Shown: positions 27,710 to 38,547, counted from the stretch's first letter. The stretch is 64,000 bases of DNA from an uncultured Tateyamaria sp. (GCF_947487805.1 NZ_CANKXW010000005.1:124001-188000); one strand, 5' to 3'. Numbers and translations are program-made. The notes: generated from the sequence alone by a model not told the origin.

Positions 27710-27757
27710 TTTGCGAGTTTGCAGTTTGCAAATCATTCTTGGAAACTGATTTGCAAA
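27710..27757. promoter_or_regulatory. PccR operator array before pccB
   Basis: Two exact TTTGCAAA copies lie at 27725-27732 and 27750-27757, and two partial copies at 27710-27716 (TTTGCGA) and 27718-27724 (TTTGCAG). They lie 70-117 bp before the pccB start and in the divergent region shared with the MFS gene. The phased partial copies extend the known motif pair. PccR binding is inferred from the published Rhodobacter site. Confidence 0.8.
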
Positions 27758-27826
27758 TATTCCGAATGGCCGTTCACCCGGCGCGCATCCGCCTATATGG
27801 TGGCGCAAATCACCAGCGGGGACAGC

Positions 27827-29359
27827 ATGAAAGATATCCTGACCGAATTGGAATCGCGGCGCGCCGAGGCGCGTCTGGGCGGCGGACAAAAACGGATCGA
27901 CGCCCAGCATGCGCGGGGCAAGCTGACGGCGCGTGAACGGATCGAGCTGCTGCTCGACGAGGGCTCTTTCGAAGAATTCGACATGTTCGTCACCCACCGC
28001 TGCACCGATTTCGGCATGGAATCGCAAAAGCCCGCGGGTGACGGCGTCGTCACCGGCTGGGGTACGATCAACGGCCGCATGGTCTATGTCTTCAGTCAGG
28101 ATTTCACCGTCTTTGGCGGGTCGCTGTCCGAAACCCACGCCCAGAAGATCTGCAAGATCCAGGACATGGCGATGCAGAACGGCGCGCCGGTGATCGGCAT
28201 CAACGACTCGGGCGGTGCGCGCATCCAGGAAGGTGTCGCATCGCTCGCGGGCTATGCCGAGGTGTTCCAGCGCAACATCATGGCCAGCGGTGTCGTGCCC
28301 CAGATCAGCGTGATCATGGGCCCCTGCGCGGGTGGTGCGGTGTATAGCCCGGCGATGACCGACTTCATCTTCATGGTCAAGGACACGTCCTATATGTTCG
28401 TGACCGGCCCCGATGTGGTCAAGACGGTCACCAACGAGGTTGTCACCGCCGAAGAACTGGGCGGCGCATCGACCCACACCAAGAAATCCAGCGTCGCCGA
28501 CGGCGCGTTCGAAAACGACGTCGAGGCGCTCGCCGAAGTGCGCCGCCTTGTCGACTTCCTGCCGCTGAACAACCGCGAAAAGCCGCCTGTGCGCCCGTTC
28601 TTTGATGAACCGGGCCGGATCGAGGCATCGCTCGACACGCTGGTGCCGGACAACGCCAACACCCCATATGACATGAAGGAGTTGATCCTCAAGGTCGCGG
28701 ACGAGGCGGATTTCTACGAGATCCAGGAGAATTTCGCCAAGAACATCATCACCGGTTTCATCCGCCTTGAGGGGCAGACCGTGGGTGTCGTGGCCAACCA
28801 GCCGATGGTGCTGGCCGGGTGTCTGGACATTGACAGCAGCCGCAAGGCCGCGCGGTTCGTGCGCTTTTGCGATGCGTTCGAAATCCCGATCCTGACGCTG
28901 GTCGACGTGCCCGGTTTCCTGCCTGGCACGTCTCAGGAATATGGCGGCGTGATCAAGCACGGGGCCAAGCTGCTCTTCGCCTATGGCGAGGCGACGGTGC
29001 CCAAGGTCACGGTGATCACCCGCAAGGCGTATGGCGGGGCCTATGACGTGATGGCGTCCAAGCACCTGCGCGGCGATTTCAACTATGCCTGGCCCACTGC
29101 CGAGATCGCGGTGATGGGCGCCAAGGGTGCCACAGAGATCATCCACCGCGCCGATCTGGGCGACGCCGACAAGATTGCGGCGCACACGGCGGATTACGAG
29201 GACCGGTTCGCGAACCCCTTCGTGGCGGCGGAAAAAGGGTTCATCGACGAGGTGATCCAACCCCGCTCCACCCGCCGCCGCGTCAGCCGCGCCTTTGCGT
29301 CGTTGCGTGGCAAGTCGCTACAGAACCCGTGGAAGAAGCATGACAACATCCCCCTCTGA
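27827..29359 (+). CDS. pccB: Propionyl-CoA carboxylase beta subunit
   Basis: The 510-residue carboxyltransferase transfers CO2 from biotin to propionyl-CoA, giving (S)-methylmalonyl-CoA. Conserved parts include [13 protein letters not shown], the acyl-CoA oxyanion region [13 protein letters not shown] (about 125-137), [16 protein letters not shown] and the biotin-side [14 protein letters not shown] 27827 is chosen as the family N-terminus; the frame upstream crosses the promoter region. It works with PccA at 32775. PccR sites upstream indicate induction by propionyl-CoA. Confidence 0.96.
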   Translation: MKDILTELESRRAEARLGGGQKRIDAQHARGKLTARERIELLLDEGSFEEFDMFVTHRCTDFGMESQKPAGDGVVTGWGTINGRMVYVFSQDFTVFGGSLSETHAQKICKIQDMAMQNGAPVIGINDSGGARIQEGVASLAGYAEVFQRNIMASGVVPQISVIMGPCAGGAVYSPAMTDFIFMVKDTSYMFVTGPDVVKTVTNEVVTAEELGGASTHTKKSSVADGAFENDVEALAEVRRLVDFLPLNNREKPPVRPFFDEPGRIEASLDTLVPDNANTPYDMKELILKVADEADFYEIQENFAKNIITGFIRLEGQTVGVVANQPMVLAGCLDIDSSRKAARFVRFCDAFEIPILTLVDVPGFLPGTSQEYGGVIKHGAKLLFAYGEATVPKVTVITRKAYGGAYDVMASKHLRGDFNYAWPTAEIAVMGAKGATEIIHRADLGDADKIAAHTADYEDRFANPFVAAEKGFIDEVIQPRSTRRRVSRAFASLRGKSLQNPWKKHDNIPL

Positions 29360-29415
29360 TATGCGGGCAGGAACTGATTTGTGCAGGCACGCGTTCCTTG
29401 AAAAAGGAGGGCGTC

Positions 29416-29673
29416 ATGGCCGATCGACCAAGCATCAAAAACGAAGAGACGTACGAAGCGCTGCGCGCAGATGGCGCGTCGAAGGAAAAGGCGGCGCGCA
29501 TTGCCAATGCGCAAGCCTCGGACGATCAGTCACCGTCGCAGAAGGGGGGCAAGGCGCCGCCCTACGAGGAATGGACCAAAGATGCGTTGTACGAACGCGC
29601 GCAGGAACTGGACATCGAGGGCCGTTCGGACATGGACAAGGACGCGCTGATCAAGGCTTTGCGCAACCATTGA
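29416..29673 (+). CDS. Small Rho_N/DUF7218-like protein
   Basis: The 85-residue protein has an N-terminal SIKNEETYEALRADGASKEKAARIAN-type segment (seen in part: EETYEALRADGASKEKAA), a low-complexity linker and a C-terminal SAP/Rho_N-like helix pair (WTKDALYERAQELDIEGRSD). Rho_N-like modules often bind nucleic acid. ATG 29416 has a full AAGGAGG at 29404-29410; the TTG at 29398 is less likely. It lies between pccB and the RidA gene. The precise role is unknown. Confidence 0.75.
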   Translation: MADRPSIKNEETYEALRADGASKEKAARIANAQASDDQSPSQKGGKAPPYEEWTKDALYERAQELDIEGRSDMDKDALIKALRNH

Positions 29674-29685
29674 GGCGAGCGCGCC

Positions 29686-30102
29686 ATGTCTGACACCGCC
29701 TTTCACATGATCTCAGGCGGACCGCGTCCTGTCGCCCCGTTTTCCCATGCCGTCGAAAGCGATGGCTGGGTGATCCTGACCGGGCAGATGCCCACGGACC
29801 CCGACGCGCCGGACGCGCCTTTGCCCGATGGGGTTGCGGCGCAGACGCGGCGGGTGATGGACAATCTCGAGATTGTCCTCAAAGGCGTTGGGCTGGACCT
29901 CAGCCATGTCGTTCAATGCCGCGCCTATCTGACCGCGTTCGAGCGGGACTATGCCGCGTTCAACGACACCTATCAGACCTATTTCCCGGCCGACCGTCGC
30001 CCTGCGCGCACTACCGTGGGCGTCACTGCCCTGGCCGTTGGGGCGCTGGTGGAAATCGACTGCGTGGCGCGGCGTCCCCGCGGGGACAGTGGGGCGGCAT
30101 GA
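29686..30102 (+). CDS. RidA family protein
   Basis: The 138-residue protein belongs to the RidA/YjgF/UK114 family of trimeric enamine/imine deaminases. Family blocks seen are PVAPFSHAVESDGWVILTGQ (about 15-34), QTRRVMDNLEIVLKGVGLDLSHVV-type central helix (in part: DNLEIVLKGVG) and RPARTTVGVTALAVGALVEI near the C-terminus, which contains the conserved arginine. Members clear reactive 2-aminoacrylate or related intermediates. Its stop overlaps the next start as ATGA. The link to propionyl-CoA metabolism is unclear. Confidence 0.85.
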   Translation: MSDTAFHMISGGPRPVAPFSHAVESDGWVILTGQMPTDPDAPDAPLPDGVAAQTRRVMDNLEIVLKGVGLDLSHVVQCRAYLTAFERDYAAFNDTYQTYFPADRRPARTTVGVTALAVGALVEIDCVARRPRGDSGAA

Positions 30103-30437
30103 GCAAGGGCTGGCATATCCTGCGCGATGGCGACAGCGTGACGCTGTGCCGCCAGTTGCCGCCACGGCTGGAATTTGGCGTGCAGACGGTGCTGCCGCGC
30201 GTGGCACCGGTACGGCTGGCCCATCAGATCCGGCAGGACCTGTGGCGCGCCTTGCAGAATGTGCGGGGATTTTCGCCTGTGATCCGTCTCGACCCCATAC
30301 CCGAGGGCTGGGCCGTCACCGCCGGTGGGCGCGCGCCGGGGCCGATCCCGCAGGCGGTGTTTGACCGCGCAACGGCCGTTTTGAACAGCCCGGCCAACCG
30401 GGCGCGCTGGACGGCGCATGCAGGAGGAACGACATGA
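30099..30437 (+). CDS. Hypothetical protein coupled to RidA and cupin genes
   Basis: The 112-residue protein has no domain I can name. It is basic and arginine-rich, with a conserved-looking start (MSKGWHILRDGD) and a C-terminal AVFDRATAVLNSPANRARW segment. The start overlaps the RidA stop (ATGA at 30099-30102) and its stop overlaps the cupin start (30434-30437). Such tight packing argues that it is a real gene. It might be a small accessory enzyme or binding protein; no function is claimed. Confidence 0.65.
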   Translation: MSKGWHILRDGDSVTLCRQLPPRLEFGVQTVLPRVAPVRLAHQIRQDLWRALQNVRGFSPVIRLDPIPEGWAVTAGGRAPGPIPQAVFDRATAVLNSPANRARWTAHAGGTT

Positions 30438-30829
30438 CGCTTTGGAAAGGGCAGGCCTTTGCCATCAGCCACGCGGATGACAGCGCCTTTGAAGGGGCCG
30501 GGCTGCGGCCGTTTTTCGAATACCGGCACATGGGCATCCCGGACGCGACGGGCGGCAAGTTCTCTGCCCACGTGATCCGCGCCGTTCCGGGGATGGAAAG
30601 CCGCGCCACATGGCATTCCCATGATCTGGATTTCCAGCTGGTCTATGTCACCAAAGGCTGGGTCGTGTTCGAGTACCAAGGGCAGGGCGAACACGTTTTG
30701 CGCGAAGGTTCCTGTGTGCTGCAACCTCCGGGCATTGTCCATCGAGAGGTCCGGCACTCCGACGACCTGGAATTGATCGAAATCACCTCACCTGCGGACT
30801 TTACAACGCAAGAAGAAGATGCACCATGA
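30434..30829 (+). CDS. Cupin-domain protein
   Basis: The 131-residue protein has a single conserved beta-barrel cupin domain. The metal-binding pattern appears as WHSHDLDFQLVYVTKGWVVF (about 56-75), with two histidines and a glutamine where glutamate often stands. LREGSCVLQPPGIVHRE carries the third histidine. It may be a small dioxygenase, isomerase or sensor; the reaction is unknown. It overlaps the previous and next genes by four bases each. Confidence 0.8.
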   Translation: MTLWKGQAFAISHADDSAFEGAGLRPFFEYRHMGIPDATGGKFSAHVIRAVPGMESRATWHSHDLDFQLVYVTKGWVVFEYQGQGEHVLREGSCVLQPPGIVHREVRHSDDLELIEITSPADFTTQEEDAP

Positions 30830-31317
30830 CGCCCCAACGGACGCGTATATCGCCGCGTAGAACAGTGCGACGGATTATCACCGCGCGCACAGCAGCCCCG
30901 GAGGGAGGAGCTCGGACCTGGCAACGGGAATGGGTCCGGGGTTGCGCTACGCTGGCCCTGATCCTGTCCGGAATGCCCGCAACTGCACAATCGGTCCCGT
31001 CGGGGCAGGACCTGACCCTGTCCGAGGTTCTCATCGACGATGTGGGCGGAGAGGCATGGCTGCGGTTCCGGTTCCTGGCCCCCCAGATTGCGCGCGCGAC
31101 CGGCACCGTGACCTATACGGATGCCGAGGGCGACTTCGCGCATCTATGTGACGCCGTGGCGCGGCCCTATCTGGCCGATCATGCGTTGACGGCGGACGTG
31201 GTGGTGATCACGCTCATGGATCGAACGGTGCCCTTCGGGCAGGCAGATCCCGACGCCACGCAGTTTATCGAAGCCTTTCGTATCACGGGCGATGCCTGTG
31301 TCTGGGAGATGTTGTAG
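30826..31317 (+). CDS. Exported DUF6497-like protein
   Basis: The 163-residue product has a basic N-terminal stretch of about 38 residues, then a hydrophobic signal (about 39-55, ending MPATAQS) and a globular domain with two cysteines (LCDAVARPY and DACVWEML). The block LSEVLIDDVGGEAWLRFRF resembles DUF6497, a family I know mainly from Rhodobacteraceae. The unusually long region before the signal suggests that GTG 30865 may be the true start, but the ATGA overlap with the cupin gene favours 30826. Its function is unknown. Confidence 0.65.
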   Translation: MTPQRTRISPRRTVRRIITARTAAPEGGARTWQREWVRGCATLALILSGMPATAQSVPSGQDLTLSEVLIDDVGGEAWLRFRFLAPQIARATGTVTYTDAEGDFAHLCDAVARPYLADHALTADVVVITLMDRTVPFGQADPDATQFIEAFRITGDACVWEML

Positions 31318-31507
31318 TGTCGCAATTCGTACCAATCCGCGCCGCGGCCCCTGATGCTTTGCGGCCACAACCCGCGCAAGCCTTTGCTGCGCCGTTTCTT
31401 TTGGCGTCAAAATCGCGTATATCGGCGGCGAGGGGTCCCCAAGACCACCTTACCTCGCAGGGGGCGTACCGCATGGTGCGTCCAAATGTTGACTACAGGA
31501 GAGACAG

Positions 31508-31654
31508 ATGTCGAAGAACATCAAAGTATTGGGCATGGTTAGCCTCATGGTTCTGGTTGCCGCGTGCGGCCGCAACAACACCACAGAAGAGTTCGTGGTT
31601 GTTGAGCCCGAGCCCATCAGCCAAGAGCCTGTCCACACCGGCAAGTTCAAGTAA
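31508..31654 (+). CDS. Small lipoprotein, 48 residues
   Basis: This ORF begins with MSKNIKVLGMVSLMVLVAAC, a signal peptide ending in a clear lipobox (LVAAC, Cys 20). The mature part is short and acidic, with EEFVVVEPEPIS and a GKFK end. GGAGA at 31498-31502 precedes the ATG. A strong hairpin follows at 31661. It is likely anchored to the inner leaflet of the outer membrane or to the inner membrane. The role is unknown. Confidence 0.75.
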   Translation: MSKNIKVLGMVSLMVLVAACGRNNTTEEFVVVEPEPISQEPVHTGKFK

Positions 31655-31660
31655 TACGAC

Positions 31661-31687
31661 AGGACGGGCCGCTGGACGGCCCGTCCT
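31661..31687 (+). terminator. Hairpin after the small lipoprotein gene
   Basis: AGGACGGGCC at 31661-31670 is exactly complementary to GGCCCGTCCT at 31678-31687 around a 7-base loop. The stem starts 6 bp after the lipoprotein stop. It is strong but not followed by a T-run, so it may act with Rho, as a 3' stabiliser, or as an incomplete terminator. Confidence 0.6.
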
Positions 31688-31714
31688 GACGCCCCTGACC
31701 GCGGGGGTCGGCGC

Positions 31715-32074
31715 ATGCTGAAACATCGCGGGTTTCCAGGCCGTCTGGCCGGAACAGACTTCCAGTTCACCATTCGCCGACCGAACCCAAAAGGGGTGAC
31801 CGCCATCACGCGGCGCGAACGCTTTGCCGATCGCAGACCGGCGGACAAACGCGCGGATGCGGCATTTATGGCGGCACTCTGGGCGCAGTTCGGCGATGCC
31901 CCTTTCGAGCGCGGAAACCTGGATGCAGGGCGGCTGTCATGGCTGTTCGGGCGCGAGGTCAAACCGGCCACCGATCCATTTGACCCGGCGGATTACGAGG
32001 CGCTGCTCGTCATTGACGAGGGGTTGGCGCGCGCGTCCTTTCCCGAGGCATTTGACGGGAGTGCAGGTGCATGA
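31715..32074 (+). CDS. Hypothetical protein
   Basis: The 119-residue ORF encodes a basic N-terminal half and an acidic C-terminal half (FDPADYEALLVIDEGLARASF). No domain is recognised. The composition looks coding rather than accidental, but the ribosome site before ATG 31715 is weak and M52 (31868) could be the real start. It lies between two hairpins, at 31661 and 32199. Confidence 0.45.
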   Translation: MLKHRGFPGRLAGTDFQFTIRRPNPKGVTAITRRERFADRRPADKRADAAFMAALWAQFGDAPFERGNLDAGRLSWLFGREVKPATDPFDPADYEALLVIDEGLARASFPEAFDGSAGA

Positions 32075-32198
32075 GGCACACGGTTGTCGGCGCTTCTCTG
32101 CCAACGGATTCCCGGATTTGGCGAAACTCGGCTCATTTTTCCCGTGACCCGATATTGCGCTGTGCAGGGGCGGCTGGCCTGTGTGATGCTGGTCCCAT

Positions 32199-32229
32199 AA
32201 CGGCGGTTCCCCAGGTTTTTCCCGCCGTT
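32199..32229 (+). other. Hairpin in a structured intergenic region
   Basis: AACGGCGG at 32199-32206 pairs with CCGCCGTT at 32222-32229. It precedes a second, stronger hairpin at 32257. The region 32075-32465 has no convincing gene; the wide frame crossing it has no family features. Together the two hairpins suggest a structured RNA or a transcript 3' end. Confidence 0.45.
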
Positions 32230-32256
32230 CAGTACCATTTCCGTACCCCTTCCCCT

Positions 32257-32303
32257 GGTGGGCAACCCGCATCGCAAGCTGCGTCGTTGCCCACCACTTT
32301 TTT
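32257..32303 (+). terminator. Intrinsic terminator upstream of the lipoprotein gene
   Basis: GGTGGGCAAC at 32257-32266 is exactly complementary to GTTGCCCACC at 32286-32295, and TTTTTT follows at 32298-32303. The loop region can form a small inner stem (CGCA/TGCG). This is a strong intrinsic terminator. It divides the region so that the lipoprotein at 32466 and pccA need their own promoter downstream. Confidence 0.75.
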
Positions 32304-32465
32304 GCACCCTGCGCACCCCCGATCCCTGCACGCCCTGCGGCGCTTTTCCTCCGATCCTGTCATGGTTCGGCGGCCTTTTGCGCAGTTTTCGCCGGCGGCC
32401 ACGGAACTATTGTGCACAAGGCGCGTTGCGGTACCTAGAACACGAACAAACTCAGGAGATCCGTC

Positions 32466-32669
32466 ATGCGTTCGAAAACTGGTGCCCTTGCGATTGCAGC
32501 TTTGCTGGGCCTTGCCGCCTGTGGTGACACGGTCGGCGAACAGGCCGTCATTGGCGGTGCCGTTGGCGCCGGTGCAGCCGCGGTCACAAGCGGCAATGTT
32601 GTCACAGGTGCCGCCGTTGGCGCGGCAGGCAACGTGCTGGCCTGCGAACTCGACATCGCGAACTGCTGA
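32466..32669 (+). CDS. Small glycine-rich lipoprotein
   Basis: The 67-residue product has a signal peptide with lipobox GLAAC (Cys 19) and a mature part rich in Gly, Ala and Val (VIGGAVGAGAAAV, GAAVGAAGNVLACELD). This resembles the glycine-zipper segments of small outer-membrane lipoproteins. Two further cysteines near the C-terminus could form a disulfide. AGGAG at 32454-32458 precedes ATG 32466. A terminator follows at 32711, so it is probably a single-gene transcript. Confidence 0.8.
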   Translation: MRSKTGALAIAALLGLAACGDTVGEQAVIGGAVGAGAAAVTSGNVVTGAAVGAAGNVLACELDIANC

Positions 32670-32710
32670 ACCCACACCGCGCCCGGTACGCCGGGTGACT
32701 GATCCATTGC

Positions 32711-32744
32711 AACGCCGTTGCGCCCCCGGGCGCAGCGGCGTTTT
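32711..32744 (+). terminator. Intrinsic terminator before pccA
   Basis: The 15-base arm AACGCCGTTGCGCCC (32711-32725) pairs with GGGCGCAGCGGCGTT with one G-T pair, and a T-run ends at 32744. It lies 41 bp after the lipoprotein stop and 30 bp before pccA. If complete, pccA would need either read-through or a promoter within those 30 bp, which is an unusual arrangement. Confidence 0.75.
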
Positions 32745-32774
32745 GCGTCTGACGACCCAACCAAGTGAGGCCCC

Positions 32775-34796
32775 ATGTTCAAGAAACTGCTGATTGCCAA
32801 CCGGGGCGAAATTGCCTGCCGTGTGATCAAGACTGCGCGCAAGATGGGGATCCCCACGGTCGCCATCTATTCGGATGCGGATGCCAAGGCGCTGCATGTG
32901 CAGATGGCCGATGAGGCCGTGCATATCGGCCCGCCGCCCGCCAACCAGTCCTATATCGTTATCGACAAGGTGATGGAGGCGATCAAGTCCAGCGGCGCAG
33001 AGGCCGTGCATCCCGGCTATGGTTTCTTGTCCGAAAACGCCAAGTTCGCCGAGGCGCTGGACGCCGCCGGTGTGGCCTTTGTCGGCCCGCCCAAAGGCGC
33101 GATCGAGAGTATGGGGGACAAGATCACCTCCAAGAAGATCGCGCAGGAGGCCAATGTGTCGACCGTGCCCGGCTATATGGGCCTGATCGAGGACGCGGAC
33201 GAGGCGGTCAAGATCTCGAACGAGATCGGGTATCCGGTCATGCTCAAGGCCTCTGCTGGCGGTGGCGGCAAGGGCATGCGGATCGCGTGGAACGATGCCG
33301 AGGCGCGCGAAGGGTTTCAAAGCTCCAAGAACGAGGCGGCCAATTCCTTTGGCGATGACCGGATTTTCATCGAGAAATTCGTGACCCAGCCGCGCCACAT
33401 CGAGATCCAGGTGCTGTGTGACACACATGGCAACGGCATCTATCTGGGCGAACGCGAATGTTCGATCCAGCGCCGCAACCAGAAGGTCGTCGAAGAGGCC
33501 CCCAGCCCGTTTCTGGACGAGGCCACCCGCCGCGCGATGGGCGAACAGTCGGTCGCACTGGCCAAGGCCGTGGGCTATGCCAGCGCGGGCACGGTCGAAT
33601 TCATCGTGGACGGGGACAAGAATTTCTACTTCCTCGAGATGAACACGCGCCTTCAGGTGGAGCACCCGGTGACCGAGCTGATCACCGGCGTCGACCTTGT
33701 GGAACAGATGATCCGCGTCGCCGCCGGAGAGCCGCTGAGCATCACCCAGGACGATGTGAAACTGAACGGCTGGGCCATCGAGAACCGGCTTTATGCCGAG
33801 GACCCCTATCGTGGGTTCCTGCCGTCCATCGGGCGTCTGACGCGCTATCGTCCCCCCGCCGAAACCGCCAGCTATACCCCCGGCGTCGTGCCCGACAGCA
33901 TCGTCGTGCGCAACGACACCGGCGTTTACGAGGGCGGCGAGATCAGCATGTATTACGATCCCATGATCGCTAAGCTGTGCACATGGGGCCCAGACCGTGC
34001 GACCGCGATCGAAGCGATGCGTGTGGCGCTGGACAGTTTCGAGGTCGAAGGCATCGGCCACAACCTGCCCTTCCTCAGCGCCGTGATGGATCACCCGAAA
34101 TTCGTGAGCGGCGACATGACCACCGCCTTTATCGAAGAGGAATATCCCGACGGGTTCCAGGGCGTGATACTGCCCGACGGCGAACTGGCGCGGGTGGCTG
34201 CGGCTTGTGCCGCGATGCACCGAGTGGCCGAAATCCGCCGCGCGCGCGTGTCGGGCCGGATGGACAATCACGAACGCAAAGTGGGCAGCGATTGGAACGT
34301 GACCTTGCAGGGCCAGTCCTTTGACGTGCAGATCGACGCCGATCCCGACGGAGCTACCGTGGCCTTTGCGGATGGATCCGCGCTGCGGGTGTCGGGGGCG
34401 TGGACGCCGGGGGATCAACTGGCGGAAATGACCGTGGATGGTGCCGCACTGGTGCTCAAGGTCGGCAAGGTGTCGGGGGGCTTTCGCATCCGCACCCGCG
34501 GCGCGGACCTCAAGGTCCATGTGCGCACCCCGCGTCAGGCCGAACTGGCCCGCCTGATGCCCGAAAAGACGCCGCCCGACACGTCCAAGATGCTGCTCTG
34601 CCCGATGCCCGGATTGGTGGTCAAGATCGACGTCAGCGAAGGCGACGAAGTACAGGAAGGGCAGGCCCTGTGCACCATCGAGGCGATGAAGATGGAAAAC
34701 ATCCTCCGCGCCGAGAAAAAGGGCGTGGTGTCCAAGATCAACGCGGGCGCGGGCGACAGCCTGGCCGTGGACGATGTCATCATGGAGTTCGAGTAA
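32775..34796 (+). CDS. pccA: Propionyl-CoA carboxylase alpha (biotin) subunit
   Basis: The 673-residue protein has a biotin carboxylase domain (about 1-450) with FKKLLIANRGEIACRVI at its start, the ATP-grasp glycine loop KASAGGGGKGMRIAW and EMNTRLQVEHPVTE. A BT linker domain follows (about 460-600) and a biotinyl domain ends the protein, with lysine 639 in the EAMKMEN site. It carboxylates biotin with ATP and bicarbonate and works with PccB. The start context CCAAGTGAGGCCCC gives a GTGAGG-type site. It converges on the DUF4174 gene. Confidence 0.96.
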   Translation: MFKKLLIANRGEIACRVIKTARKMGIPTVAIYSDADAKALHVQMADEAVHIGPPPANQSYIVIDKVMEAIKSSGAEAVHPGYGFLSENAKFAEALDAAGVAFVGPPKGAIESMGDKITSKKIAQEANVSTVPGYMGLIEDADEAVKISNEIGYPVMLKASAGGGGKGMRIAWNDAEAREGFQSSKNEAANSFGDDRIFIEKFVTQPRHIEIQVLCDTHGNGIYLGERECSIQRRNQKVVEEAPSPFLDEATRRAMGEQSVALAKAVGYASAGTVEFIVDGDKNFYFLEMNTRLQVEHPVTELITGVDLVEQMIRVAAGEPLSITQDDVKLNGWAIENRLYAEDPYRGFLPSIGRLTRYRPPAETASYTPGVVPDSIVVRNDTGVYEGGEISMYYDPMIAKLCTWGPDRATAIEAMRVALDSFEVEGIGHNLPFLSAVMDHPKFVSGDMTTAFIEEEYPDGFQGVILPDGELARVAAACAAMHRVAEIRRARVSGRMDNHERKVGSDWNVTLQGQSFDVQIDADPDGATVAFADGSALRVSGAWTPGDQLAEMTVDGAALVLKVGKVSGGFRIRTRGADLKVHVRTPRQAELARLMPEKTPPDTSKMLLCPMPGLVVKIDVSEGDEVQEGQALCTIEAMKMENILRAEKKGVVSKINAGAGDSLAVDDVIMEFE

Positions 34797-34862
34797 TCCC
34801 TCGATGCCTTGCGCGCTTGCGATATCTCCGACGCCCGCGCGGCCCGTGGTGTCACGGGCCGG

Positions 34863-35306
34863 TCAGCTGTCGCGCCGGTCGCGGATTTCGCGTTGCCGCA
34901 TGGGCATCTTGTCGATGGTCCGGCTCAGCTCGCGCACATCCCACGGGAACGGTTTGCGCAGCTTGACACCGCCATCCTTGCCGATCAGCACCAGCATGAA
35001 CCCGCGCGGCCGCAGTTTCAGCCGCAGCGCGCCCTCGGCCGCCGGGTCCGTATCGGTCAGCACGACCACATCCCGCTCGGCAAGCTCCTGGGCGCGGTCG
35101 CGCAGCAGGTCCATCTGCTGGGCAAAACTCGGATCGTTGGGGCTGTCGGCGAAAACGATGATGGGTCGCTTTTCCCAGACAAATTCGCTCAAATCCGTCA
35201 CATCCTGCTCCAGAAAAATCGTCGGAGGGGACGTGGTGTCGCCCTCCGCCGCCGCCAGTGAGCCGCCCAAAAGCCCTGCGAAAACAATAGGTAGTATCTG
35301 TTTCAT
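34863..35306 (-). CDS. Exported DUF4174 protein
   Basis: The 147-residue product has a signal peptide (about 1-19, ending LAAAEG region) and one DUF4174 domain. KRPIIVFADSPNDPSFAQQM is the family's first strand-helix unit, and VLIGKDGGVKLRKPFPW is the second. The fold looks thioredoxin-like but no CxxC is present. It is likely periplasmic. ATG 35306 has AGGAG upstream; the frame to 35495 is only an extension. Its function is unknown. Confidence 0.8.
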   Translation of the reverse strand: MKQILPIVFAGLLGGSLAAAEGDTTSPPTIFLEQDVTDLSEFVWEKRPIIVFADSPNDPSFAQQMDLLRDRAQELAERDVVVLTDTDPAAEGALRLKLRPRGFMLVLIGKDGGVKLRKPFPWDVRELSRTIDKMPMRQREIRDRRDS

Positions 35307-36349
35307 ATGGTCTCCTGTTGGCATCAATGTAGCGGCTTTTTCCGCGATTGCGACGGGCGATGACGTCAATTTTAGCTTTAATCGCTCTTCAAGCCCTGCC
35401 GTGGCAGCCTGCGCGCCGATCCGTTCGGAAGGCAGAGCCAGAAAGGCAAGCATGAAGGTCATTTTGCATATCGGTGCCCATCGCACCGGCACCACCAGCT
35501 TTCAGTCGTATATGCGTGAACAGTCAGGCACCTTGCAGGGGCAGGGCGTCGGTTTCTGGGGGCCTGCGCGCACGCGCAAGGGTCTGTTTGCGGGCATCCA
35601 GCCGGTGCCCGGACTGGGCGGTACGGCGGCGCAGCGCGCGCGCGGGCGCATCCAGCTGCAACTGGCGCGGGCGCGCCAGAACGGCACGCACACATTGGTC
35701 GTCAGTGACGAGAACATGATGGGATCGGTGCGCCGCAACCTGCGCAGCCGGACGCTCTATGCGGATGTGGGCGAACGGTTCTCCCGCTATGTCTGTGCCT
35801 TTGACGGGACGGTGGATACGGTCGTCCTCACGGTGCGCGCGCTTGACCACTATTGGGCCTCTGCCGCCGCCTACGGCGTGGCGCGGGGGCATGGCGTGCC
35901 CGACCCCGATTGCGCGATGCAGATCGCACTGGCCGCGCGCACGTGGCGCGATGTGATCACCGATGTGGCCTGTGCCGCCCCCGGCGCGCGGATCATCGTC
36001 GCCCCGTTCGAGACCGCGGCGGCCCGGCCCGACACGATGCTGACCCTTGCGACCGGGGCCCCCGCGCCCGTGGATCACGCAGCCGACCGGCTCAACCGCG
36101 CACCCAGTGCGGATGACCTGCGCGCCATTCTGGTGGACCGGGGCGAAGACCCTGACCAGATCACCGCCGGTGCCGGGCGCTGGACCCCGTTTGACATCGC
36201 CGCCCGCGCGGCCCTGCGCGAGGCCTATGCCGACGACATGCTGTGGCTGGTGGCCGGGGCGGACGGTCTGGCAACACTGACAGAGGAATTGGACCACACA
36301 CGCGCGGGGCAAACCCCGCCGCACGGTCCGCTGACAAGAGGACGAGGAC

Positions 36350-38473
<2,124 letters not shown>

Positions 38474-38547
38474 CCCCCGCATCCGGCCTTGCGGCCCGCC
38501 GCGCCAACGTGCAGTTTCGCGGCAGGCTGGGTCGGCAGGAGGCGGGC

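Noticed and set aside
27551-29260. Long minus-strand frame opposite pccB
   Set aside because: It is an antisense shadow of a highly conserved gene, without recognisable domains.
32071-32793. 240-codon plus-strand frame across the region before pccA
   Set aside because: It overlaps two terminators and the small lipoprotein gene in another frame, and has no family features.
32229-34520. 763-codon minus-strand frame opposite pccA
   Set aside because: It mirrors pccA codon bias and crosses two terminators; no homology features are visible.
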